A stretch of 64,000 nt of DNA from Erythroxylum novogranatense (GCA_029891385.1 CM057228.1:25386809-25450808), one strand, 5' to 3'. Shown: positions 34,105 to 45,597, counted from the stretch's first letter. The notes: a model not told the origin generated them from the sequence alone. Numbers and translations: made by a program.

Positions 34105-35953
34105 GCAAACATTTGGCCAAGTCAAGCTAAGGACTTTAAATTAGCGCTTCTTGGGAGGCAACCCAAGTTTCACACCTTCATTGTTTTGTTTTATTTTTAT
34201 TTTTATGTTTTTTTCTGTACTTTAAATTCACGTTCCTCTTTGTGTTATTTGCAAAAAATTGGACCTTACAAGCGACTTTTGATGGGGAGAATTACACTTC
34301 TGAAGAAAATGATTCTAGTTCATTACAGGGAAGTTCTTTGTGCTCTTACTCATGTCTTCGAATATTGTTGAATTTTGCGACTGTTTGTGTTTAAGTATGA
34401 TCTGCAGCAATTTCTTAATTCGCATGCATCATTGTTGACATTTTTTTTCCTTAACTGTGTATATCCATGCTTACTTACCTACTTCAAAATACGCCTGCAC
34501 ATCTTGACATTGAGGACAATGTCCTATCTGAGTTTGGGGGTGGGGGTGAGCATATAAAAAAAAAAAATTGTTCTCTTCTTCTTTTGCAAATCTTTTACAT
34601 GCATTAGTATTTACTCATTCATTCATGGCATTCATAGCATATATTTAAAAAAAAAAAATTTATGTCTTATCCATGGATGAATAGGAATTGTTTTGAAGAG
34701 CAATTGAATCTGCTTTTAGACTGGGTTGTGGATTGAAAAGTTCTTGATTGGTGCAAGAATCTTAGGAATTTGCTTTTGTTTATGTTCATTTAATTGGAGA
34801 TCTTCCTAACTCTTGTTAGACGTTTAGAGAACTTAAAAGAAAATTCCTTAGCAATTTATAACTTGTTGACATCTCACCAATCCTGAAACAAGCTTTCTAA
34901 ACCTATCGGCTAAATCATAGCATTTATTAAAGAAGGAAATGATTTAGGCACCGTTCTTTGTTATCTAGCCTAAATGACTTTTAGCTCACTCACCCTTATT
35001 TTCCTTGGAACCTCTTTTGAGCCTTACACATTATCCTTATTTTCCTTGGCACCCTTAATTAAACCAAGCCTAAGACCTAAATTCCCTACCCTTTTATGTG
35101 GTTTGATTGTTTAAGATTTGTGATGTTTTGGAATGTGTATAATTTTGATGAAAAAAATTGAAAAAATGAAAAAAAAAAAAAGGAAAAGAATTGCATCCAA
35201 GAGTTGTTTGTTTGTTCCCAACTATGAAAAAGAGAAATTTAAAGCCCCAAAATATGCAATAAAAAGAGTTTGGGGGAAGTTGTCCTAATTTGTGGAGGCT
35301 TGATGTTGTTTATATGTGGACCAAAGCCTATTTGAATGCATTTGGAAATGGGAGCTTGTAATCATTTGAGATATTTGGATGTCAATTCTATATTTCCTTA
35401 TTTATTCAAAAAAAAAGAAAAAAATAGATTGGATTTATGCATGTTTTCTACATTTGCAAGTTTTAAACAATCATTCCTCAATTTTTTTATTTTTTTATTT
35501 AGCCTTTATTCCCCCTTTCTTTGTTTCAAACCCACATTACACACCCAATAGCCCCATTACATCCTAATAAGACCTATTGATCTTTCATTAATAAGTGCTA
35601 CATTAGTGGAGACAGGTTAGAATGTCTTGCCTATGGGATTGGTTAATTAACTATATCATCAATATATATGGGATGCATGGGTTATAAGTTGTTGTGGAAC
35701 CAATTTTAGTTTTCTTTGCTTCTTGCAAGAAGATGGTTTTTTATAATTGATCAAAGGTTAAAGGAATATTGGCTTGAGTAATTGCTTAGTTTCTTGTATC
35801 ATGAAGGTGGGAATGGTTTTAACTGGAAGGCTAAAAGTAAATTTGAGAGTTTGGATTTACAGTTTTTACGATTCCTCGGATGAGTAACTTTGAAAACGTT
35901 TTCTCAATCTTTATTTTGCTTAGGGACAAGCAAAATTTTGAGTTTGGGGGCAT
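34105..35953 (+). other. Athila 3' non-coding region
   Basis: About 1.85 kb between pol and the 3' LTR, AT-rich with poly-A and poly-T runs, without a supportable ORF or an env-like gene. Marked points: a stem CTTGGG/CCCAAG around AGGCAA (34150-34167), an inverted repeat ACATTG/CAATGT around AGGA (34507-34522), and three copies of GAGTTTGGGGG (34530-34540, 35266-35276, 35940-35950). The last lies three bases before the LTR and is the plus-strand primer tract. Confidence 0.75.
35940..35953 (+). other. Athila polypurine tract
   Basis: GAGTTTGGGGGCAT directly upstream of the 3' LTR start TGTTTAG. Two near-identical copies lie further upstream in the non-coding region. Confidence 0.75.
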
Positions 35954-38558
35954 TGTTTAGTTTAATTCATATAGGTATTTAGTTCATATTTGCATTCATT
36001 TTACATATTCATCCATCCATTTTAGTAGCATTTTTAGGTTAATTTATTTATTTTCATTGAATTTGTTATTTATTTTATTTTCTGATTTTTTTATAAACAA
36101 CATGAAATTTGGCTTCAAATTAGACCCGAAAATTTGCTCGCAGTATGTCCATGGCCTAAGTGAAATTAGAGGTGGACTAGGTGACGTTTTGGGCTGGAGA
36201 AAAAAAACGTTAAAACAAGAGATTGGAAGATTAGAGAAGAAGACATGGTTAGCTGGTGGTTTAAAAGAAAACATCAAAACAACGTTAGCTGGCTAAGGAG
36301 GAGACTACGTTGGCAGCTAGTGAATGAAAAGAGGAAGAAAACAACAAGCAATAACGTGGGGGCTGTACGTGAACAGCATAAGAGGAGACCCCACCACCAA
36401 GAGACCTGTCCAGAAAAAAATGAAGACCAACAAAATCATGCACGTAGCCAAGGAGAAAATGACGCAGCCAAGGACGTTACACCAAAGCATGTGGACACTG
36501 AATGAAGATCGTGAGCAGCAGCTGGTGTGAAGACTGAAGCAACGTGAAAGGCTAGAGTGGAGACAGCTGCTGGAAAGTGAAGACACCAACTAGAGGACAC
36601 CAAGAGAAGAGCTGATGGGCAGTGCGCTAGTGGGCTGAGGGAGTGAGTAGAGAGTGCGTGAAATGGTGAGAAAGAAACCAAAAATCATGTGACAAGTGAG
36701 CTGGCGTTATGGAGGGAAATAACATGGTCTGAAGAAAGCAGAAGGGCTGTGCGGGGAATGAAAATTAAAAGGAGAGCAGGCATGGACTGAACGGGAAGTG
36801 TGTGTTAAATGAAAAAAAACCAACTGGAAGTGAGGTGGTCTGTGGGGGAACTAGAAGGTGCATTAGCTGAAAAATCCAGGAAGAGTGTGTGCTGGGCGTG
36901 AAGAGCTAGAGAACGTGAGGGTGAAGTGTGAACTGTTGAGCAGTGAGTGGACTGTGGGCGTTAATGTGAACTAAGGGGAAGAATAAAAAAGGGTAGGCTG
37001 GGCAGAAACCATGAAAGAGTGTGTGTGAAGTCTGGGGTTACAAATAGGCTGGGCAAAAAAACGTGAGAGGGGGTTGTCTGGAAAGTGCGTTATATGGAGT
37101 TAGATGAGCTGAACGAAAATAAATAAATAAATAAGAGAGTAGCGTGCGTGAATAGCGAGGAGAGCAAGTGAATAGAGAGAGGGCGTTACTTAGGTGAGAG
37201 TGTGGTCTGAGGGGAACTATGAAAATAGAGTGGACTGGAGAGAATAGAAGTGCTGAAAGTGGGAGTGCGTGAACTGAAAATTAAAGGAGAAAATAGGAAG
37301 CTGCATGTGAGAACGTGAGTGAACTGGTGTGTGAGAGGTGTGAAGTAGCGTGAATTAAAGGAGAAAATAAGGTGTAAAACATGAAGTGGGTGGACTGGAA
37401 AAGAAGTAGCGTGAACTGAAGAGAAGAAAACGTGTTTTTTGAGCTGGTGGTTTAAGGAGAAAAGGAAATAACGTGAGCTGAAAGCTGATGGAGTTGTGGC
37501 AAGAGGGGATGAAGACACGTTGAAGTTGGTGGCTGTAGCAAGAGGCACTCACGTTACATGCCACTCAAATGCTCTCCACCACACAAAGACAGCTGGGGAG
37601 AAACCACCAAGAGACTTGACGCAGCTGAAAAGGGCAACCACCAGACCTCCAACACAAGCACAGCTTGAGGAGACCACTCAGTGACGCACCATTAGAGGGA
37701 GACCTGAAAACTCATTCATTTTATGTTCTATTATTTAATCTCTCCTAATGTTGTTTGCTGAGCATAATTTCTGTAGTATTCATCCTATCATGACTGAATA
37801 GTTTCTTTAAAGCTTCAAGGTTGGGCTGAAGCTTTTAGCTAATTTTAACGATTAAATTTCAATTGATTTATGAGTGTGGATTTATAAGTTTGATTTTTCT
37901 GTTTTGATATTAATTCTGCTGGTATTGTGTTTGGCCAACCACTACTAAGCCTTAGTTGTTAATTGAAGGATCGATAGGTGAAAATTAATAACGAAACTCC
38001 AAAACAGGGAACTTATAAATTTCAGATTTAGACATAAACTGAATTTATGAGAGAAAACCAGGTTAGCAAAGAACTTAATGGGTTATACTTGATTGCTAGT
38101 TTGCGATAGTAAATTAGGATTATTGCGTAATACTCCTTTGATACCTTGAAAAAGGATCTAAGAAACTCTATGCTCAACCTTCTATCAATCAAAATTCGCC
38201 TCATAAATTGACCCAGGTAAAGTCCATAAAAAGCGCTAAAAGTGAACCCATCCTTGAAGCTTACCACATTCCATTCGAATTAACGCCTAGAAATATTCGC
38301 AAATTTTCGTTAGCTTGATTTTGTTATTTTTGCCAGTTAATTTTCTTATTTTATTTCCCCATTTTTACACAATCGCCATCGGTTTTATCTATTTATTTAT
38401 TTTGATAGTTAAATTTACTTTTATTTAATTTCCCAATCCTACCCAATCGCTTAGTCCAATTAATTGAGTGATCCAAGCCTGGTACTTACACAATTACTCC
38501 CTGTGGGACGATATTATACTGTACTACTTGAGACCCGTGAACTTGCAGAACCGCATCA
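35954..38558 (+). repeat. 3' LTR of Athila element
   Basis: 2605 bp, complete and uninterrupted, TGTTTAG..GCATCA, followed by CAAAC. It is the reference for reading the split 5' LTR: the Sirevirus insertion site corresponds to about 36964, and the solo-LTR insertion to about 37664. Confidence 0.93.
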
Positions 38559-39388
38559 CAAACACATTAGAAAGCGGTAAAGAATATTGAGGTACTAAAG
38601 GGTGCTATTGATTATGCCTTATATTATCAAAATAATGATCTAAATATACAAAGGTATACATTTGTAAACTAGGGAGGAGATTTAAATTAGAGAAAAGCTA
38701 CCTTTAGATATGTTTTCTTGCTTAACAATGGTGTTATGTCATGGAAAAGTAAGAAACATCATATGTTGCTTTATCCATAATGAAAGTTGAATTTATAGCT
38801 TCTTCAGTAAAGTACAAGAAGTCATGTGACTTAGACGATTCTTGGTTAATTTAGGGGTTACTTAAAGTGATACTGATATAACAACAATCAAAAGTGATAG
38901 TTAAACAACAATCACTTACACGAAAGACCTTAAATTTCATTATAAAACCAAGCTTATAGATATTAAATACAATTATGTGGAATATATAGTTACACAAGGA
39001 AAATTGAACATGAATTATATATCTACATGAGATATGGTAGCAAACCCAATGATAAAATTAATTTTTTGAGATATATATGTTAAGCATATGAAATCATTAA
39101 GATTACATAGATATTGAAATGTATTGATTAACATTTCTACATGTATGTTCATTTAATGTATCATCATATATAAATACAAACATAAGTTGGCATTGTTTAT
39201 TAAGTAATAAGCATTACTTAATACTTGATTATGAAATATATTTACTTTGTGTTGCATATTTTTTATATGAACCAAATAGCATGTCGGACAGATAAAATAT
39301 TGGCCTTCTCATACAGGTAATCGACTCTAATATTTGTGATGACTGGAGATGAGATAAGTTTTAATTTTATTATGCATTTAATAATTAT
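38559..39388 (+). pseudogene. Degraded Ty1/copia: RNase H end, resumed after Athila insertion
   Basis: Begins with the second CAAAC and continues the copia of 5156-8452. Readable blocks are AVKNIEVLKGAIDYALYYQN, a broken RNase H, MSWKSKKHHMLLYP, and KIEHELYIYMRYGSKPNDK, the equivalent of the copia RNase H end. From about 39075 to 39388 the sequence is AT-rich and non-coding, probably the element's 3' end or LTR, but no matching left LTR could be recognised. Confidence 0.7.
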
Positions 39389-39639
39389 TTGGTTAGAAAG
39401 AGACTCTCCTTACTCTCTCTAGGTGTAGATCAAGTATGCATTTCATCTTCTCCTCTTCACCTTGACTCTCCTTCAACCATCACATTTGCCCACCTTCTCA
39501 TCCTTCCTTCTAGTTTTTTTTTGTTCATTCTCACTTTTGGTTTTTGGCTTACCAGCGGTATTATAGTCTTTCTCCCCTTACCAAAATTTACCACCTACTA
39601 TTATTACTATTTTAAAACCAATTTTCCTCTGATCCATTT
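39389..39639 (+). other. Ser/Leu-rich ORF fragment left of solo LTR
   Basis: An open frame (MVRKRLSLLSLGVDQVCISS..) that runs into the inserted LTR at 39640. It is Ser/Leu/Phe-rich and shows no recognised domain. It may be leader sequence of the DUF4283-like fragment resumed at 42452, because the two were contiguous before the LTR insertion (CATTT duplication). No function can be given. Confidence 0.3.
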
Positions 39640-40206
39640 TGTAACATCTCGTTACCGATGTGAAGGACATATTGGTAATTCGGATGGATTAGGATTGGGT
39701 ACATACATATTTTTATCTACGCATGCATTTTTGCCTCTTTAATTGTTGATAAATGATTATTGTTGCACAAGCATATGTATGTACATGCATTTATGACAAT
39801 TTCCCGACTTAATTGTGTAAATTGGAAAAATCAGGTGATAATTGTGCAGATTAGGTTTTAATTATAGAATTGGAATGAAAATTGTATTTTAGGGGTTTGA
39901 AAATTGTAATTGGAGAATAGGGTTATGTGTTTTATATTTTTGAGGATTTATAGAAATTTTTTGAGAATTTTTAGAGTAATGGGTCCGGACCGGAAAAATG
40001 ACTTAATGGCTGATTAATTGGATTTCGGTTCCGAAATTGATTGACAATTGGCATGGGATATTTTGAGTCATGATTTTAGGACTTATTATTTATAGTCATT
40101 GCGAAATTGGGAGAAAATTAGAATAAGAATCGAATTTTTTTATACCCTAAGATTTGAGCATGTGGCAAATGAATTGCCAAACATGCCCTTAGCTTTAAAT
40201 CCATAG

Positions 40207-40213
40207 TATAAAA
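40207..40213 (+). promoter_or_regulatory. TATA box in solo LTR
   Basis: TATAAAA in CATAGTATAAAACC, about 570 bp into the LTR. It would place the start of transcription near 40240, upstream of the palindrome module and of the putative donor. A second donor-like AAGTAAGT lies at about 40489. Confidence 0.5.
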
Positions 40214-41699
40214 CCTAAGTTCTTTGAGAATTGCTTCCACGATGCTTGTTCCCTTCTTTTGAAAGAAAATTTTTCCTTAATCTTCTTCTTCTCCATCGTG
40301 GATCATCATCCTTGCTTTCTGTTTCCATTTTCTTCTCTTAAATTGTTCCTTTCATCATCTTCAACCTAGCTTAAACCTTGGATTGGAAAAGGAAAATGTT
40401 TGGTGTTTTTGTGGGTGATTGCCGTGGGTATCGATTGAGTTGAGGGTTGGAGTTTCTTGGTGATATTTGAAGGTTTAAGGGTTGAATCAAGTAAGTTACT
40501 ACTTCTTTATGCCTTAAGTTGTTTGATTTGATCATTGAATTAAGTTATTAATTGCTTATAAATTTATAAGTTTCGGATGATAGGGTTTTGAGAAATTTAT
40601 TGTGTTTAATTTTGGGTAATTGAGAGATAATGAATGTTTGATGGAATTAAGGTTAGAAATGAGTTGTGTTTGGTATATGGAGTTGGTTTGGAGTGTTTTA
40701 AATTGAATTGGATGGTTTGGGAATCTGCAGATCTGGGAAATCTGGTTTATGCGTCATGACGTGTTCATCTGCCTTGTGGCGAAAACAAATCTTTCTTCGA
40801 CGCCGCATGACGTGTGCATTACACGCCACAAAGACGAAATTCTGTCAGACGTCGCGATCACGCCATGTGATGCGTCTCGCGTATCTTGACGCTGGCGAGA
40901 GTCTCGCCATGGCGGCGATCTAACGTCATGACGAGGACACCTTTGGTCCGAAGGTGAAATGACTTTGTTTTAATTGGAAATTTTTTAGGTTTAAATTCTT
41001 GTTCATTTGGCTATTGATTGATCTTCCTTTAGAGACTAAGAATTGTGAATTGGTATGAGGGAAATTCGGAATTTAATTCTATGATTCTCAAAATCGGATG
41101 GCGATTAATTAGTGAATGTGATTTGTCAATTGGAGTGGTTTTTAGTCAATTGAATTATGGTATTAGGAATTGCTATTATGTAGAGGAAAAGAGAATTGAA
41201 TTGGAAGATTCGGGAATAGGATCGGGAATGTCATAACATGTATTGCACCAATCGCATTCGCTACATATGCAATTATTAAATATTAGAAATTGTGTAATTA
41301 GTAATGTTGAATTATTCTGATTGTTTAGAGGCTCAAGTGGAGCGTCGATCGTCCGACATAGCTGAGACTTCCCGATAGTAGCTCAGAAGTTCAGAGGTGA
41401 GTAACCTAGTTGGTTTTTCAACCTGTACGTGTTACATTTTATGCACCTATGCCATGTGGAGTTAAGGATGGATCTATGTGTTTGCTTTTGATTGATTTCG
41501 GACCACAGGTGTCCGAAATATTTGGAATTGTTATAGAAGTGTTAATTTTGCATAAAATTGAAATTGATTGGTTTAAGTCGAAATTGGACATAGTGTGATA
41601 GGTTGTGACACAATTATTGTGAATTGAACATGTGCATTCATGCATAAAGGCATGATCAGATGATTGACAGTTGTGACTAATGCAGCCACCGTATTTTCA

Positions 41700-41816
41700 G
41701 AGCTTCAAGCTCAACGCATCAGGGCCTAAAGCCCAACGATTTTAGAGCCTCAGGCTCAACGTATTAGGGCTTCAAGCCTAACAAAATTCAGAGCCACTGA
41801 CTCAACGTAAATGAGC
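41700..41816 (+). repeat. Array of five small hairpins
   Basis: GAGCTTCAAGCTC, GGGCCTAAAGCCC, GAGCCTCAGGCTC, GGGCTTCAAGCC and GAGCCACTGACTC follow each other about every 22-24 bases, separated by AACG-containing spacers. Each is a short stem with a 3-5 nt loop. A related array is on the minus strand at 20418-20510. Confidence 0.85.
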
Positions 41817-41997
41817 TCAGGCGCATGGTTATAACAACGTAATAACCGGAAAGTGTCACATAAGCATTTTTCATATGAAATGATCAAATGTGAATCGTAT
41901 GAAAGACGAAACGCCTTATAAATGTGAAATTGAATGTATGTGATTTTCTGAAAGTGCTGATATATGTTATTTCCGTAAATTACGTGTATATGCATGA

Positions 41998-42050
41998 GTT
42001 GGGTGGACCATCGATGATGGTTTCTCGCTGAGTTCGCAAACTCACCCAAC
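41998..42050 (+). other. Conserved 53-nt three-way-junction fold
   Basis: Outer stem GTTGGGTG/CACCCAAC (8 bp) encloses hairpin 1 ACCATC/GATGGT and hairpin 2 GAGTT/AACTC. The same 53-nt arrangement is at 20149-20201 (minus strand). At 48846-48898 both inner hairpins remain but the outer stem is mostly lost. It ends 16 nt before the putative acceptor. Confidence 0.75.
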
Positions 42051-42451
42051 ATTGCAATTATTTTTCAGGACAGTGATAGTAGACTCCTAGCTCCAGGGTT
42101 CGACTTTTCTGCTGTGTGAGTACGTTGGTTCGGGAAGCATGGCTCACAAGTCGGTCAGCTGGGTTTGATTTTGAGGATGACCTAGCTTAGGCTTTCATTT
42201 CAGTTCCTTTTTGAAGATATATATGTAAACTGTGGAAACTATTATTCTTGTAAATGTTGTTTGGAGGTTATGAAATGAAAGTATTTTGGTTTTAAAAATT
42301 TTAGAAACTTTGATATTGCAGTTTAATTATATTGATGCCATAAGGTTTATAGAATTGATCGTTCGTAGTGCACCCTCATCGTGAGTTATGTATCGGAACG
42401 ACCTACGGGCGTCTCAATGCATACCCTACGGTAAGGGGGCGCTACACATTT

Positions 42452-42815
42452 TTTGTAAAGTTGATTCTTTGCTATACTTAGACCATACTTTACACAATGT
42501 CAGACATAGCCCTTCAAGACCTAGCTGAATTCCCCCTTGCCATTCCATACACCATCATCATCTTCTTCTTCCATGCCCTCCCTTACTGCACCATCTACCC
42601 TTTCCTTTGTTGCACCATTTGTCCAAAAACCATGGAAACAAGTTATTGGTGATGCATTCACCTCAAACTTAACCTTTAAACCACCTTTAAAAATGGATGT
42701 GAAGCTCATTGTATGCCCTAATCTTGAAGTTCTGCAAGAAGGTGCAAGCAATTGGAAGTTTACAGTGGTTGGATTTTTTTTACGATCAATGACCAGCCTT
42801 CCTATTAATAGTTAG
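42452..42815 (+). pseudogene. DUF4283 / plant LINE ORF1-like fragment
   Basis: A frame at 42537-42815 reads Ser/Pro-rich sequence, then VAPFVQKPWKQVIGD, FKPPLKMDVKLIVCPNLE and VLQEGASNWKFTVVGFFLRS. The EGAxxWxxTVVGFFL segment is the start of the DUF4283 domain found in ORF1 of plant L1-type LINEs and in related gag-like proteins. Only this N-terminal part is present; it ends at a stop at 42815 with no zinc knuckle or RT nearby. The left side was split off by the solo LTR at 39640. A fragment of a host DUF4283 gene is possible but less likely in this setting. Confidence 0.5.
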
Positions 42816-43977
42816 ACGGGCTAACAAACTTTGAAAAAAATAGGGAGCTTACAAATGTTCTCCTCTCAGAAGATAATCTTATTATTGGGACCCGATCCGG
42901 AGACCGGATCCCAACCGGAAAGCGGAAAGCAAAAGCAAAACCGAAAGGCAGAAACGAATGCTAAACAGGTACAAATCGAATCGAAAGGCAAAAAATAATT
43001 GAAAAAGAAAGTAGTGAAACAGAATCGAGACAAAACAAATTGGCTCGGAATCGAATGCTAAAGCCATATCGGAAACGAATCAAATTCTTAATGGAATCGA
43101 AAGCAAATCGAATCAAAACAACAAACGGTTCGATCGAAGCAAAATCAAATTCCGACATCCGTGAACAAATGGCGTAGAAATAACTATCGCGTTAGAAACC
43201 TTAGACTACATCAATCCGAAACCAGTCTAAAAATTTTTCTTTTCTTTCTTATTCATTTTTTTCATCTTTATTCGATCTCATTTAAAATCAAAAAAAATAA
43301 TTCCCGCTTTTGGAAATTCAACCTTATACAAATCTCAAAACATATAAAGTTTTTTAACATGCAATTTCTCAATCTCATCTTTTTAACGAATCCTATATCT
43401 TATTCTTTTCTTTTTTTTGTCATAGAAATTTCGGCAGCATAACGGCTGCATTTTAACTAACCCAAACCTGCAAAGTGTTTCAAAACACACTTCTAAATTC
43501 CTAAGCACAAACTTAGAATCATTGGACCCTCCCGTCTGAAAATTCAGCATAAACAAACACAATCCTATTTCTAAAACACTTCAATAAACCAGCTCAATCA
43601 AATCACACAACTCCTCGAACCTCCTGTCTGGAATTTAAACTCAATCTAAATCGCATTATCCATATCCCATTCACATTCATTTCTCAAATCAATATACAAA
43701 TCACATTCATACATCATATGTAATTTCCATTCATCTTAACTCAATATACAAATTCCCTACATCAATTCATAATTCATATACATCATATACATCATACTCA
43801 ATTATATACAATTTCGTACTTCTTATACATCCCGAAGTAAAAGCTTGGAATACATTTATGGCAATTCAAGCCATATCCAATAACAATACTAAAAATGCAA
43901 CTTTACACAAAATACTTGCTATGAAAAAATGAACAAAATGTCTTGACACTCTTTCATCCGATCTCCTGCTCGAATAC

Positions 43978-44984
43978 CTGGAGATGGGGATGAAAAGGGG
44001 GTGAGCTGATAGCTCGTGGATAACATGTTTATAAATTGAAAAATAAGCAAAAGTCATTTCTCAAAACTTTTGCCATCTTATAAAGGATTTCACAGTAGAA
44101 TTTTCATCGAATGTTTATTTCATAAACTTTTCAACTTTTCAAAACATTTATACACATTTTCCAAAACTTTCACAGTTGAAAACTTCACTTTCTTATTTCT
44201 TGAAAATCTCAAATTGTCTTTTCACAAATCATGAACAATTTCAAAGACATGAATGCATCACATTACAAACAAAATCAAAACACATAACACATCATAATGG
44301 TTTGGGTCGGTCCAAAACGGAACGTACTGCACATTCCTGCAAAATAGTCCTGTGCAGCCGTGAATAAAACGTACTACACTTTTCCGCATAGCGGTCCAGT
44401 GTAGCCGTGACTTATGGGAGTCCGAAATCAAAACTCCAGTGTCACTAGCGGGCAGGCGGGAGAAGCCTTCAAAAACGAGACCATTGCACTGACTCTACTT
44501 AGGGGACTTAATCAAACCCTTATAACACATATTCGTGCTTGAAAAATCAGATTGCTCGAAGGCACATTTCAAAAATTCAATTTTTCATATTTTCATATCG
44601 TGTCGTACTCGACACACTCACATTCACAATTTTGTATCCATTCATATAACAATTCAAATGCATTCTCAATACAATTAATCAATCTCATAAATAATCACAT
44701 TCACATATTGAAATCTCAATCAATCAAACATAAAGAATTTAAACAATTATACCCATTTCATCAAATCCTTCAAAACCCTTGGAAGTAGTCAATTGAATCA
44801 TTTCATTAAAAAGTCCGAAACAATTGTAGAAATTTTCCAATCATTCCAAAATCAACGAGTTTTATCATTCGAAATCCAGAATTTTCAAAACATTAACATA
44901 AACAATAATTTATAAAATTTTGCTCTTTGATTTTTCAAAATCACAAAGTTAGCTTATAATTCAAAATATAAACAAATTACCCAC
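43978..44984 (-). other. Putative LTR intron (group II)
   Basis: Minus strand donor GAG|GTGGGTAAT at 44984; acceptor CCCCCTTTTCATCCCCATCTCCAG-type tract ending at 43978 (1007 nt). Counterpart of 26855-27518. Confidence 0.45.
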
Positions 44985-45590
44985 CTCGAATCAATGCTAG
45001 AAGCTTGTCCCACACTTCAATTCTCCAAAGCCTTTCTTCTTTCCTCCAATTTAAAATTCCCTAAACCAAATTCACCCAAATTCAACATCATAAAAAGCAT
45101 AATTACTCAAATTGAGCTTAGAAAACACAAATCCCTCATATATTCAAGCTATCTAAATCAAAAACTTCCAAAATTCCCAAATCGCAAAAATTGGGCATAA
45201 ACCCTAATTCACAATTATCCAAAATTACACCCATAATACTAAGAAATCTCCAAAATTGACTTTAGAATTCACAAACCCATATCAATCTTAAGCCAATTAA
45301 ACCAAAATCTCACTAAAATTCAAAGCTCAAAAGTTTTCTCTTACCTCATTTCTTCTCCAATTTCGGATTTTTCTTGGTTCCAAAGGAAGCTTTCAGCTTC
45401 TTCCACGTTTTTACCTTTGCATCTACTCAAAACTCTCTTGGAATCTCCCACAAATTGAAACCCTAGCTCTCTCTCTCTCTTTTCTTCCTTCATCTCCACT
45501 GAAATTGCTTCACCCTCTCTTCTCTCTTTTATTTCTTCCTTTTTCCTCTAAGGGTCGTGCTTCTACTTGTGCCAAACGACAGCCCCTTTG

Positions 45591-45597
45591 TTTTATA
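45591..45597 (-). promoter_or_regulatory. TATA box in group II LTR
   Basis: Minus strand CACTATAAAACAAAGG. It is followed by about 110 bp of purine-rich leader, consistent with a Pol II start near 45565. Confidence 0.5.

Larger units (their letters stand above)
8453..38558 (+). mobile_element. Athila-type Ty3/gypsy LTR retrotransposon with three nested insertions
   Basis: The element starts TGTTTAG and ends GCATCA, flanked by the 5-bp duplication CAAAC (8448-8452 and 38559-38563), inside an older copia RT. Order: 5' LTR (interrupted), primer site matching tRNA-Asp (25012-25029), gag (interrupted), protease-RT-RNase H-integrase, a ~1.85 kb 3' non-coding region, polypurine tract and 3' LTR (35954-38558). 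The Asp-type primer site, the DLGAS protease, the FMDD RT, the LTR length and the GGGAGGCAACCC motif after pol fit the Athila clade. After removing the nested insertions (9.6, 4.4 and 3.4 kb) the element is about 12.8 kb. The two LTRs differ at few positions by eye, so it inserted fairly recently. No env-like gene is recognisable. Confidence 0.92.
41397..42068 (+). other. Putative LTR intron (group I)
   Basis: Donor GAG|GTGAGTAACCTAG (GT at 41397) and acceptor GCAATTATTTTTCAG|GA (AG at 42067-42068), 672 nt. The same blocks occur in two other LTRs. It contains the hairpin array and, just before the acceptor, the three-way-junction fold. Confidence 0.45.
39640..42446 (+). mobile_element. Solo LTR, group I (2.8 kb)
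   Basis: TGTAACATCTCGTTACCGAT..GGGGGCGCTACA, flanked by CATTT (39635-39639 and 42447-42451). It contains a TATA box (40207-40213), a palindrome/TGACG module (40752-40933), a GAGCGTCGATCGTCCG block, donor AG|GTGAGTAACCTAG (41397), hairpin array (41700-41816), three-way-junction fold (41998-42050) and acceptor (42068). No internal region is present, so it is a solo LTR of the same group as those at 19745 and 46365. Confidence 0.87.

Noticed and set aside
34105..35953. Envelope-like gene after Athila pol
   Set aside because: Only short ORFs of AT-rich, low-complexity sequence; no continuous frame or transmembrane pattern worth reporting.
42882..43158. Minus-strand Phe/Arg/Ser-rich ORFs (RFDSIKNLIRFRYGF-like)
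   Set aside because: Produced by repeated AATCGAA/AAGCGAAA words near the LTR edge; no recognised domain.
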